Assembly: GCA_003993805.1 (NCBI GenBank)
Contig: RSEF01000020.1
Location: 1,307,295 to 1,371,294 of the forward strand
Length of the DNA stretch: 64,000 bases
Reading direction: 5' to 3'
Origin: Himantopus leucocephalus
Lineage: Eukaryota > Chordata > Aves > Charadriiformes > Recurvirostridae
Positions 1-29,770 of the stretch are shown here, piece by piece. How positions within the stretch are numbered: the stretch's first letter is position 1; each line of letters opens with the position of its first letter. A program made the position numbers and the translations under genes. Below the pieces are notes generated by a model. The model was not told where the DNA came from, ran no database searches, and was given only the letters and a program-made list of their open reading frames with translations.

Positions 1-3000
1 CACCCAGCTTGCACAAGCTGGCGTCCCACTGCCTGGGGCGCTTGCTCCCGCGCTGACGCCGGAGCCCTGCCACAAGGCTGCCAGGGGATGCAGGTCTGCC
101 TGGCATCCAGCTGCATCCAGCCCAGGGCACTGGGTGCCACGGGTGACTCTGTGCCATGTTCTGCCACGCGCAGCTCCCTCTCACAGCCAGCACTGCAGAC
201 TGGCAGTGCCGTTTTGGGGCAAGCAACAGCCCCAAACTCTGCCAAAGCCTTTGAGCACTGGTAGAGAAAAGCAAGATGGTGAGGGACCTTCTGTGCACGC
301 TAGGTGCAAGCAGTGCCTCTGAGCATGTGGGGTCTGGAGACAAAGGAGCATCGGTCTGTCTTGACTCCATCATATTGACTTCCCAAGCCAAGTTTAGCTT
401 GTCTCCAGGGCCAAGCCTGCCTCAGACCTAAGCTTGGGATGAGCTGGAATATCATGAGGCAAGTGTGGCTGAGAGGGACTTGCCTGAGGCCTTACACAAG
501 GTTTAGGCTATAGTTTTTTCTTGGTGCTTCATCATTAGAGAATGGGTGACCCATCAAAGTCATTTGGCTAAATTGCCTTTGGTTTTTGGCTGAAGGCCAA
601 TGTGGGAAGACATGGTGAAGTCCTGCTTTCTTGTGTGGGTCTCAGCGGTACCTAATGCTGATAGCCCAGCAGCAACATTAATTTGGGAAGTTAAAGATGC
701 TTCTCACTGCTTTCAGAGCTCTTCTAGGGGTGACTTTGCTGTCTGTGCCAGAAGAGTGCATTTCGGGAGGGGAGAAGAGTTTGCCAGAGCCTCACAAGGC
801 TTCTGGGAAGACAACACTGACAAGGGCTACAAAAGAGATGCCCTTTGGAGTCAGGATCTGAAGCGTGTATCTCCCAGGGCCAGGGCGAGAGGGTGGAGAT
901 GTGGTTTTGGCCTGGACAGTAGGAATAACTTTTAGGTCTTGATGACAGCTGCCTTGTGTCCACATGGATGTTTGGGGTCACACCAGTCTGCAGGAAGGTT
1001 CTTCACCAAACTCTGCTGCGGTGGGCTGGGCCAGGGTTCTTCTACAAGATGTTGGGGACCAGTGACAGTGTGTAAGTCATCATCACAGAGATGGTCTTTG
1101 GGGACAAATCAGATAGAGTTAAGAAATCATGTCCATCTGCAAAAGGGATAAATCCCCAAGGGAGCAGGAAGCAACCTTTTGACACTGCTGCCCTCCTATG
1201 CCATGGCTGTGGTGCAGAGGGTCTCTCCATGGTGCGTGCAGGCAGAGCGGGGCTGAGAGGAGCCAACTTGCCAAGCTAACGACTGGGCAGGAGAGCACAG
1301 GAAAGCCAATGGGGCCCCGCTCTGCCCATGGCAGCTGCCTCCACTCAGCACCTAGGCCATGAGCAGGAGCCTGGAAAGAGGGAGTTTATTAATGAAAATG
1401 GAGCAGAAGACCTACTGGGCAGCGAGCGATCTGGGGACAGCACGCCAGTCTGGAGCAGAGACATGAGCCTGTCCCCACACCCAAGGACAGTGATACTTGG
1501 ATCTCCTCTGCTCTTTTCTGAAACTATTCCAGGTCAGACCCATGAAGGTGATTCAGCCTGCTCTATTTAAAGCTTGAACCATTGCAGGTAAAAGTCAACC
1601 TCCCTGCTGTCCTCTGCGTTTGACTCTCTGTTTGAAGAGGAGCAGCTGAGCAGAAGTGGCAGAGGAAAGCTCACCCTACACGGCTGGCTCCATAGGGTGA
1701 TTTGGACTACGGAGAACTGCATTCATGGCCATGATCTTACACAGGCAGAGGAGGTGTTTGAAAAGAAGATTCCTACCTCCTCACAGGATGCATGATGAGT
1801 AGCAGAACAAACTCATGCATTTTGTGTGCAAGATGTAGTGCAGGGCATGAACATTGAGTAGTGGAGTAAAGTAGGCCATTGGAGCTTCACTCCAAAACTC
1901 AGTACTTCTTGGGCCATCTTTATTTGGGCATCCTCTAGTAGGTGCAGAAACTCAAAATCAGAGTTACGCACACAACTCACAAGTACCGAACAGTTACTTA
2001 ATTACTGCTAAGATATGGTAAAGACTGGGACTAAAGTACTTGGTCAGTAGTTCTATTATTTTATCAGCTTTTGAAATTAAGCTGGCCTGTTGGTAAATCC
2101 TTCACACTTTACCTTTTTCCCCTAGTGTGTTGCCATCTTCCATGAGTTTTCAGTGTTAACTGTTAATGGTACAAGGTCCAAGTCACTGGAATTCTCTGCA
2201 AGCACTCTCAGGTGAAGTGCATCAGGCCTGACAAATCATCCAGCTCAGCAAGCGCTCTCCTGCCTGTTCCTTCCTTCTCCAAGATGTCCCCCTGATGCCT
2301 GTCACTAATGGTGACGGCCAACAGATGATCCCAGCAGACCCTTCCTGATCCAAATAATGGCTGCTTTGATGTCATCTGCTGGCACGCTCACTCTGTGAGG
2401 AACAGTGGAACAGCTTCTCCAGTCACATCTTAATCTATTTATGGTTGATTTCCCTTGATCTGTTGTTCTGGTTGCAGGTCATGCTGTACTTTGAATTTTC
2501 TAGTTCTGGGTCAACTCACTTGTAGTAGGTACTTGTCATGACCTACCTTCCATTTTCTGTATTTTCCTTCCAGTTTTTGGAGAATTCATTTAGCCAAGAT
2601 GGTCTGCTGCCTCCCATCCCATCTCCACAGCGGGATGGGTTGCCATGGCCTTCTTCAATCTCATTCTTTCAAGAACTGGCAGTTCTCTTTAAAATTAAAT
2701 TTTAAATTTTAAACCCCCTCCCTTGGAGACCTTAGCTTGCAAGTCTTCGGTTTACTGAGATAGATTTTCTTGAATTCTTTTTTTTTTTTTTTTAATAATG
2801 TTAGTGTTATTCCTTCTCCCTGCTGCTAGGTTTCATAACTATCACTTGCATCCTGGGCTGTGTTAGCAGGAGCGCTGCCAGCAGGGAAGGGGAAGGGATG
2901 GGATGCTTCCCACACATGTTATTCTCTGATTTTGTCTAGTCGCCCCTAGGATGTAATCTTGGAACAAGGACATGTACATACTTGATCAAGATACCTTCTC

Positions 3001-3492
3001 CCTTACCTGGCAGTGTGTCCTTACTGAAAAATATGATGCTTCTCTATATTAATATACTAGTCATCTAGGGAGTCACTCATACCAACTGAGTAACGATTTT
3101 GGTCAGTCTTGGCTCATCTGTTTATATGCTGTATTTCTGGCATATTTGCTTAAGGCAATACATAGTTGTTGCATCAGTGATATTCACAGTTTGTGCACAT
3201 GTATGAGCCTTTCAGCTATTTCTTTCTGTGAATGACAGATGAGACTGGAGGTAGCTGCATGGGGAATATCTTCATAGTTATTAAAAGTGATATTATCTGC
3301 CATGGTGGGGTAAGGGCTGTCAAACACAAAGGTCCAGAAGCAATGTCCACTCGTGTGGCCACAGACACACAGTAACTCAGGAGGTTTGAATACTCAATTC
3401 ATAGGTTAATGCACAATTCATTTGGGCATGAGATTTCAACAGTCTTGTTTTTCTCACCCTCCCCCCCCCCTCTTTTTTTTTTTCCTGGCTAG
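1..3492. other. FAM83C intron or 5' flank; no gene seen
   Basis: No ORF here resembles the FAM83 N-terminus, so the start exon must be upstream of the window. A short direct repeat (GCATCCAGCTGCATCCAGC) lies near 104-122. The 2.2-3.2 kb part reads like very decayed LINE sequence, but I could not anchor it to a domain. Homopolymer tracts occur at 2779-2793 (T) and 3460-3483 (C then T). Confidence 0.4.
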
Positions 3493-22494
<19,002 letters not shown>

Positions 22495-22960
22495 CCTGGG
22501 CCTTGAGGTGTGCTTTGGTCTTATTTTCAAGTGGTTGCTTTTCCCCACCGATCGTCATATCTGGGGCTTGAAATCAAAACATGGGTGGCAAAATAGTCTT
22601 GTTCCTACTAAAAGGTGTCTGTCCTGTTTCTAATATATGCAGATGACTGATTCAATGAGATTAGCAAGTACAGTTCAAATTTTCAATTACAGATCATGGC
22701 AGGAGAGAGACAATGACATAAACATAATCCACACTTCTACGTTCTTTTTTACCCATTTGGGAAAGAACTTTCTTTCCCAAAGAACATTTGTCCCTAAACT
22801 TACAGCAAAACCATTGCTACAGCTGGAAACTGGCCACGGGGGTCTTCGGGGTGAACCCAGGTTCTCTTTGCACTGGGCCATTCCTCTCCCTGTGTCTACG
22901 TGCTGAAAATGAAATGGTCTAAGGCAGCGTAACGTTAAAAATAAAGGAGCTGTTCTGCTG
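22495..22960 (+). other. FAM83C: FAM83C 3' UTR
   Basis: Non-coding stretch directly after the FAM83C stop codon, ending at a canonical AATAAA (22940-22945). A UTR of roughly 470 nt is inferred. No other gene is seen in it. Confidence 0.6.
22940..22945 (+). promoter_or_regulatory. FAM83C: Poly(A) signal of FAM83C
   Basis: AATAAA about 445 nt downstream of the FAM83C TGA, followed within 30 nt by TG-rich sequence (GAGCTGTGTTGGGT). This fits a polyadenylation site. Confidence 0.65.
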
Positions 22961-23039
22961 GAAAGAGCTGTGTTGGGTCCCTCGTGGGGAGGTGAGCACC
23001 ACCAGCTTGGCCAGGGCCCCTCTGTGCTGAGCTGTGCCA

Positions 23040-23735
23040 TGCCAGAAGGATACGGGTGTCACGTCTGGGCACATGGCTGGCATCTGCACGCAGTTGATGT
23101 TGGCATGTAAGGTGGTGTCTGCACCTGGGTGGGATCACCACACGGGTGGGATCACCACATGGATGGTGTCTCCAAGGGGTGGGGTCACCACACGGGTCTG
23201 TCCGCACATGGATGGTGTCTGCACATGGGTGGGATCATCACATGGGTGGGATCACCACGTGTATGGTGTCTCCAAGGGGTGGGGTCGCTGTATGGGTGGT
23301 GTCTGCACATGGACGTGTCTGCACAAAGGTGGGATCACCACATGGATGGTGTCTGCACACGGATGGGTCTTATCTGAGCACAGGCGGCAGCTGACACCGG
23401 TTATGTCTGGAGATGGGTGGCCTCTATACATGAGTGACATGCTGAAGCACTCGGGTGGCATCTGGACCGTGGGTGGCATATCTGCAGACAGGTGACATGT
23501 CTGCAGGTGGATGCCGCTGTACGCAGATGGTGTAGACGTGACGGCCATGCCTGGACAGGGACGGTGCGTCTGCACATGGGGACACCTGGACAGGGACTGT
23601 CCTGCACCTAAGTGCTGGTGTCCCACGGTGGGCACACAGACAGCGATGGCACACCTGGGCGCACGGTGGCATCTTCAGGGACAGGCGGCCTGTGAGGACA
23701 CACGGGCGGCCTCAGCCTGCGGTGGCGCACCCGGC
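23040..23735. repeat. 17-bp minisatellite between FAM83C and EIF6
   Basis: Between about 23110 and 23390 the sequence is a clean head-to-tail array of 17-nt units such as GGGTGGGATCACCACAT, GGATGGTGTCTGCACAT and GGATGGTGTCTCCAAGG. Units decay on both sides. A higher-order block (ATCACCACAT / TGTCTCCAAGG / TGGGGTC) recurs after about six units. Because 17 is not a multiple of 3, open frames of 80-150 codons run through it in several frames; they are not genes. Confidence 0.9.
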
Positions 23736-24007
23736 CCCAGGCTGCCATGGCGGAGGCCAGGGTGCCCTGCGGCGCTCGGGACGTGCCGCCGCCGCCGGAG
23801 CAGGGCCCTCCCGGGCCGGTCCCCATCATGGCGGCGCCGACCGAGGCGGCCGCGCCTCCGCGCCGCGGGCGGCACTGTTTCCGCGCCAGGCGCGGCGAAG
23901 GCCGCTCTCTTCCGTCACTTCCGCCCGCCGCCGCCGGAAGCGGAAGTGGCGGCGTCGCGTGCGTCCGGCAGGGGCTGCGGCACCCGTTACCCGTCCCCGC
24001 CCCCGCC

Positions 24008-24114
24008 ATGGCTGTCCGCGCCAGCTTCGAGAACAACAACGAGTTGGGCTGCTTCGCCAAGCTCACCAACGCCTACTGCCTCGTGGCCATCGGCGGCTCC
24101 GAGAACTTCTACAG
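24008..24114 (+). CDS. EIF6: EIF6 exon 1 (coding part)
   Basis: ATG in context CCCGCCATGG. Encodes [20 protein letters not shown]...[13 protein letters not shown] and ends AG|GTGAGG in the middle of a Ser codon (phase 2). Confidence 0.96.
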
Positions 24115-27100
24115 GTGAGGGAGCCCCGAGGGCCCGGCCCGGCCCGGCCCTGCCGCCGCGAGCCCCGCGGCGGGACCCTAACGGCGCTTTCTCCTTGCAG
24201 CGTCTTCGAGGGGGAGCTCTTCGGGACCATCCCGGTGGTGCACGCGTCCATCGCCGGCTGCCGCATCATCGGCAGGATGTGTGTGGGTAGGTGGCGGGGC
24301 GGCCCTTCGCCCCCGAACGCGGCCCGGCCGGGCCTGGGCGTTCCCGGTGGAAACGAGGAAGCGATCCCGGGTTCGGTTGGTGCACGCTGGGACATAGCGT
24401 GGGTCGAAGCGTGGCGGGGGGTCCAACGGGCAGCACCCCTCATCCTCAGAGGTTTTATTTTAACGTTTGGAGCACGTGAAGAGGAGGAGTGAAAATGGAA
24501 AAACTAAAACTCGCCCAGTAACAAAGAGCTGGGCTTGTGGGGAGCGTTTGCCTCTCGGAGCTTAAAGATGGGCTAAAGACACGTGTAAGTCTACTTTCTG
24601 GTGAACTGGGAGAAGTTTCGTTTTTCTTAAGGTTAATGGTTCAGTGCCAGTGCTGCAGGGGCAGAGCCGGGGGCGAGGGGGGGCATTAACAAATGCGAAA
24701 GTCAGGGAAAATTCTTTTGTCTGTCTCTTGCTAGCGAGACCTTATTGAGTCAGACGAACCTCTTGCTTCAGTTTTATTCCTGTGAAAAGACTGTTTGTCC
24801 ATCCTGTCTTACTGCTTTGCCACAGTAAAGTAATACAAACAAGCAGCATCTGTACGTTTTGTGGGGCAGTTGGCGTCTATAGGGGAGGTTCCTAGCCAAA
24901 GCGTTTCATTGAGAACCTCGAGCTTCCTTTAGTTCTGTTGAAAAAGAGATGTGATTAAAGATAGTGGCGTTCACCTTTTCTATTCTGAGATAAGTCTGTG
25001 CTTCACCCTGATTTTCCCCTTACCTGTGTGCTGCGTTCCTAAATGGTAACGTTATTTCTCTTGGGCTCGATTCTGGGCTTGGGAAGAGTGGATAGGGCAA
25101 GGGCAATTTAAGCCATTTTATGAACATCAGGAAAGTAGGAGGCCTGATGGAAACATTCTTTTTTTAGTTTTCTCTCTGTCTCTTCCTTTTTTTTTTTTTT
25201 TTTGCATCACTCATCTTTTCATCTTTTTGAAATTGATGAGTGTGAGATAGCTTNCTGTTGGTCCCAAGCAGTACGACAGACCAAGAGCTTCAACATATCC
25301 GCAATAGTCTTCCAGATTCTGTACGAATTCAACGAGTAGAAGAGCGTCTCTCAGCGCTGGGCAACGTCACTACCTGCAATGACTACGTAGCTCTTGTTCA
25401 TCCAGATCTTGACAGGGTATATGGCTCTAGAATGCTTTTAAATCCATAGTGGATGCATGTGAAATGGTTGCCAAGCTGCAGTTTGGGTTTGTAGTTGTTA
25501 AGGATTGCTGTATATAGCATGGGGTTAGGTTATCAGGAGTGGTCAACGTGGATTCACCAAGGGGAAATCNNNNNNNNNNNNNNNNNNNNNNNNNNNNNNN
25601 NNNNNNNNNNNNNNNNNNNNNNNNNNNNNNNNNNNNNNNNNNNNNNNNNNNNNNNNNNNNNNNNNNNNNGGGGGGCATTAAAAAGAGCGTGGCCAGAGGT
25701 CGAGGGAGGTCAGCCTGCCCCTCTGCTCTGCCGTGGTGATGCCACATCCAGAGTATTGTGTCCAGTTCTGGGCTCCTTACAGTGTTTGCTTACAGTTTGT
25801 GCTAAAGGTGGTGAAGAAATGGGGCTTTGGTGTTAGGAATGCAAAGGGGAAAAAAAAGGGGTGATGAGGGGGAGGTAATGGTCTTTGCAGCACATTACAT
25901 TTTAAATAAGTGTAAAAAGTAAGGTAAGATGGCCAGAGAGGGAGAAATCAAAATAATTCACAATGAAGAACTGGAGGGAAAGGAAGTTCTTTAGAGTTAT
26001 ACAGAAAGATACTACAATTTTGTCCCAGTGGTGTGGAACAAAGTGGAGTAAGTGTTTTATGATGACTGAGTAAGCGTTTTATGACTGAATTGCAGTGGGT
26101 TGTGAAAGTGGGGGCAGGCTTCTAAAGGGGAGGATCCCAGTTCATGGTTCCATGCAGGAATAGCTTGACTTCAAATTCAACAATACTGCTTTGCTGAGGA
26201 CTTTATTCTCGCTTTATGTTTGCAGGAGACAGAAGAGATCTTGGCAGATGTACTGAAGGTTGAGGTTTTCAGACAAACAGTAGCAGATCAGGTGCTGGTA
26301 GGAAGTTACTGCGTTTTTAGTAACCAAGGAGGAATTGTGCACCCCAAAACTTCAGTTGATGATCAGGATGAACTGTCTTCATTGCTCCAGGTCCCACTCG
26401 TGGTAAGGCATTTGTGGGTTTATGTTTTCTCTTGCCACTCCTTTCTAATCTAGTTTCAGTTTTCATGTTTCTACGTCTCATGGGCTCCTAGATAGTGTTT
26501 CCTCTGCAGAGCTGTTCCAAGTGAGGAGAAGACTTGGACGGGGCAAGTCTTCTCTGAGACATTTTCCCTGTCTTTTCTGAGTCTGGATAAGCTGGTTAGC
26601 ATCTTTAGTTTGCTTCTGAACCATTGCTCTGCTGGGATTATGCAAGTTGTGCTGATTGATTCATACGGAATGTGAGATTGTCTGTGGTTTGTCCAAAGGC
26701 AATGTTTAAAAGAATGAATTAATAAATCCTGGGTCTGCTCAATTGGATTTGTGAATTTCACAATTGCTTTGCCTTTATGCTTCCTGCTTGTTAGATTTTA
26801 TTTCACTGAATGTCACACAGTTTTCTCTCCAGAGATTAAAGGCTGTCCATTAATCTTTTTATCCGAAATCTTTATAACTTTGTTGATGGCAGAAGCTTTA
26901 ATATTTTCAGGAGCATGAGTTGAGGCCCTCCACTAAAGACTTGTAATAAGGACGCGTAACATGTGTTGCTGTCAGCGTACCCTGTTAACTGTTGCAAATT
27001 TTGTTTTTGCCAGGCTGGAACGGTGAATCGTGGCAGCGAGGTCATTGCGGCAGGAATGGTTGTAAATGACTGGTGTGCCTTCTGTGGGCTGGATACAACC

Positions 27101-28423
27101 AGCACTGAGCTCTCCGTCATCGAAAGTATCTTCAGGCTCAATGAAGCTCAGCCAAGTACCATTGCTACCAAGATGAGAGATTCCTTGATTGACAGGTAAG
27201 GAGGATTCCAGGTCTGTGTATAATCATGATCAAAACAGGCAAGATTTTACTATAAAACGAGCTGTTTTCACAATTGATTTATCTTTTTTTTTTTCCTAAT
27301 TATTTATTTTATTTTATTTTTTTACTTCTTCTTTCCTTTTGTTTGGTTACTGACAACAAGGACCTCATTGCAGAAGGGTTTGTTTCCTTGTAGCTGATGA
27401 GCCTGCTTAGTCCTGTATGAAAAGTGTAAGGGGTTTTGTTGCAGTTATAATAGTTTTTGTGAGAAATAGTATTCAACTTTCAGGTACTTTTTTTCTTGCT
27501 GTTCAGTGCTTAGCTATGACATGAATGGATTTTTTTAAACAAATTTTGTTTTAAAAATTAAAATGCCAGTGACGTTGCTTGACATCTTGGCTTTTGATTG
27601 TTGTAACCCATCAAATTATTATTTCCAGTTCCTGCTGCAACCATTTCTGGAGCTAAAAAGACTTTGGAGCTTGTCTGCTGCTGCCTTAAATCTTTTAAAT
27701 TTAAAGCTGCTACCTTAAATTTCTTTTATGCCTTTTTTGTCGAAGGCTTTATCCACGTTACCTTTAAATGGGAGGCAGGTTTTCTTGTTTTCTGCCTGGA
27801 CTGGTAGTGGTATAGGACCTTCCCCATTCATTAATGTATGCAATGTGTTTTACGAGGTTTAGGCATACGTGTAGATGAATGTCCTATGTGGACTTCGTTG
27901 GGGCTTTCATCTGATTACAACTCTTACGATCGTTGCCGTGGTGCTAGAGGTGTGTTCTTGAGCTACCTAGGCCATTGTAACTTAGTGGCTGAGTTCTCAG
28001 TTATAAGAACGTACGGGAATGGTTTATGGTATAAGGAAAGAATAAGGAGTTCCTTGAATTAAGAACCATTTGAAAGAGTTCTTTGCTGCCCCTTCACAGT
28101 TCCTGTATAAAGGCTTGATGTCTCTGAGCATTACAGGGCCATAATTAAACTTGCTCTGAGCTTTTGATAGCCACCTAGACCAGGCTGAGCATACATTTTA
28201 CCTTTGCCAGCTTGACAAGTCTTCTTATGGCTAGCTGTTAGGGGCTGCTCCATCTGCCTCCCTCTTTTCATAGACCCTTACGTTCTAGGAAGGGAAATTT
28301 CTACTGGGCCTTTGTAATTGGAGGTTGGGGACTGACTGTCCTGGAGTTTTGAAATGCCTTCTGCACTCCCTGGCATGTGTCTGCTAAATCTTCTTTCTGT
28401 TTTGTCTTTTTAGCTTGACATGA
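24008..28423 (+). CDS. EIF6: EIF6, eukaryotic translation initiation factor 6
   Basis: Join of 24008-24114, 24201-24286, 25255-25416 (5' end lost), 26226-26402, 27014-27195 and 28414-28423. The product starts [20 protein letters not shown] and ends RDSLIDSLT, near-identical to vertebrate eIF6. eIF6 is a pentein-fold protein that binds the 60S subunit (uL14 side), blocks 40S joining, works in nucleolar pre-60S maturation and is released by SBDS/EFL1. Phases of all junctions agree. The total is the usual 245 residues if 14 nt are restored at the assembly join before 25255, where the codons for the conserved NRHG segment and the splice acceptor are missing. Position 235, a serine phosphorylation site in mammals, is Lys here. 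The start is chosen by family homology; an in-frame upstream ATG exists at 23747. Confidence 0.96.
24201..24286 (+). CDS. EIF6: EIF6 exon 2
   Basis: Follows CTCCTTGCAG, only 86 nt downstream of exon 1. Encodes (S)[20 protein letters not shown] and RIIGRMCV, ending in the first base of a Gly codon before GTAGGT. The ELFGTIP stretch differs slightly from the mammalian ELSDTIP as I recall it. Confidence 0.95.
24480..25253. other. EIF6 intron 2
   Basis: Intronic sequence with a T-rich tract at 25183-25203. It ends abruptly at the N (25254) without a splice acceptor; no gene seen. Confidence 0.5.
25255..25416 (+). CDS. EIF6: EIF6 exon 3, 5' end missing at assembly join
   Basis: Encodes [20 protein letters not shown] and on to [13 protein letters not shown] before the donor GTATAT. 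Directly upstream sits a single N (25254), and the bases before it do not code for the conserved G-NRHG segment nor supply an acceptor. Exactly 14 nt would complete the normal 245-residue frame, so the start of the exon was lost when contigs were joined. Confidence 0.9.
25500..25800 (+). mobile_element. CR1 LINE interrupted by an assembly gap
   Basis: Left of the gap, TCAGGAGTGGTCAACGTGG ATTCACCAAGGGGAAATC fits the start of the CR1 RT segment (…FTKGKSCLTNL). Right of it, CCGTGGTGATGCCACATCC and GAGTATTGTGTCCAGTTCTG fit its later part (PHLEYCVQFW). The element is in EIF6 intron 3, sense to the gene. Its middle is hidden by Ns. Confidence 0.8.
25570..25669. other. Assembly gap, 100 N
   Basis: Exactly 100 Ns, the usual placeholder for a gap of unknown size, inside a CR1 copy in EIF6 intron 3. 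Confidence 0.99.
26226..26402 (+). CDS. EIF6: EIF6 exon 4
   Basis: 59 codons in phase 0 on both sides, between TTTGCAG and GTAAGG. Encodes [20 protein letters not shown], then a conserved stretch to LLQVPLV. Confidence 0.96.
27014..27195 (+). CDS. EIF6: EIF6 exon 5
   Basis: Follows TTTTGCCAG. Encodes [20 protein letters not shown] and on to [15 protein letters not shown], ending AG|GTAAGG inside a Ser codon. The AAG codon at 27170-27172 lies where mammals have Ser235. Confidence 0.96.
28414..28423 (+). CDS. EIF6: EIF6 exon 6 (terminal 10 coding nt)
   Basis: After TTGTCTTTTTAG the bases C TTG ACA TGA complete the C-terminus S-L-T and the stop codon, matching the invariant SLT end of vertebrate eIF6. 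Too short to be found by ORF scanning. Confidence 0.92.
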
Positions 28424-29770
28424 GCAGTGTTGGTTCCTACTTTCCAGAAGGCTCCTAAGGAATGAAATGTCAAGCTGCACTTCGGATTACAGACATCTGG
28501 ACCTTCTGATGTTGCTTCTGCAGGCCAAGCCCAAGGAAGAGGCTACAAACCCAACTTTTTGTAGTGTTTTGTAAACAAAGTATTATTACAAAACCTGACA
28601 AATAACATACATAAGTTACAATTAAGGAATGCTGTCTGTCCCTTTGCTGACATTTTCCAGTTCTTCAGCTGTGCTTTTTTGTTTTGTGATGCTGACTGAG
28701 ACCCTCAGATTAGCCCACGATATTGACTCTTGTGGCTCGTGATATTGATCGCTGGAGATTATTTTGCCTTAAATAATGCATCAGTGTTCTGCTGCACAGC
28801 GGTCTCTTTCAGCACATACGTGGCACTGCCCTCTCTTTCCACACTCTTGCTAAAGCCCCTTGTATGTCCAGTACCGAAAATATAGTAGTTTACTTGCCAC
28901 AAAATCATTCAGAAGTCATCACTTGCTTTCTTGCCCTGACTTGCAGCTATTCCCACAGGGCTGGTGATTCTGAAATGATCAGTTCTGATTAAAACTGGAG
29001 GTTCTCAGAGTCAGTCCAGGGGCTTCTAACAGCAGTGATGTGTGACTGCCTCTGGAACAGTGGTAGTTGATCTGTTATCGGCATACACCTGGTGGCGTGT
29101 GTGCTGCTTCTGAGGCATCTGCCAGAAAGAGCCCAGAAAAGGATGCTATTGCCCGTGGGCTTAAATTTGTTCTACAGGAGTTACCCACCTATGCTGGGAA
29201 ACTCTTAGAAGTCAGCAAATCAAAAAAGTACTAAACCACCTCATCTTGAGTTATCTTGGGGACAGAGGTTAAGTAACACGGTTCTGACCAGTTACTCTAT
29301 TCACTCAGATGTTAAAGATTTGGGACAGATTTGGGAACTTGCTAACGAAGAGCTCTGCCTGTGTCAGGGTGTGGTGATGGCGAAAAGGAGCAGTAGATCC
29401 TGCTTTCAGGTAGAAGATAGTCATTTGCTTCTAAATAGAGCTCACTGATTTTATTTCAGTTGCTTTTCTTCTGCTTGCCCGTTAAAGGTGTCCTGAAGGC
29501 ATAGAAATGTCTCCACTTCCCATCCTGAGGGTGTGTGGAAGGTCCTCGCTTGCTTCCACACAGCTGCGTTACTCTCGGCTGAGTTCTCTTGAGAGAGCTG
29601 CCTTGGAGGCAGTGTGGGCAGAGCTCTTTTTTCTGGGCCATGGTGCTTCAGGCTTTGTAGAAAATTAAGTAAACTTCCATTTTTATTTTTACTGTCTGGA
29701 TGTTTAGGGAAGGTTTTGGTAGATTAAAGGTTGCTCCTTAAACTTTTAAATAAAGATTGCCATAGAATCG
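28424..29770 (+). other. EIF6: EIF6 3' UTR and 3' flank
   Basis: No coding signal. Candidate poly(A) signals are ATTAAA at 28988-28993 and AATAAA at 29749-29754. Which one is used cannot be told from sequence. Confidence 0.4.
29749..29754 (+). promoter_or_regulatory. EIF6: Candidate EIF6 distal poly(A) signal
   Basis: Canonical AATAAA 1.3 kb beyond the EIF6 stop. A weaker ATTAAA lies closer (28988-28993). Assignment is by position only. Confidence 0.35.

Larger units (their letters stand above)
23700..24450 (+). promoter_or_regulatory. EIF6: CpG-island promoter of EIF6
   Basis: Very GC- and CpG-rich segment covering the EIF6 start. It holds clustered ETS/GABPA-type sites (CTTCCGTCACTTCCGCCC at 23909-23926, CCGGAAGCGGAAGTGGC at 23934-23950) and YY1-like ATGGCGGC elements at 23748 and 23828. 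No TATA box is seen. This is typical of a ubiquitously expressed translation-factor gene. Confidence 0.75.

Noticed and set aside
23034..23495. Open frames of 80-153 codons on both strands (repeating GWDHHMDGV-like peptides)
   Set aside because: They are readings of the 17-bp minisatellite; open in several frames at once because of the repeat, no other coding evidence.
23511..24492. Plus-strand frames of 259 and 266 codons and minus-strand frames over the EIF6 promoter
   Set aside because: CpG-island composition; out of frame with EIF6 and Arg/Pro/Ala-rich.
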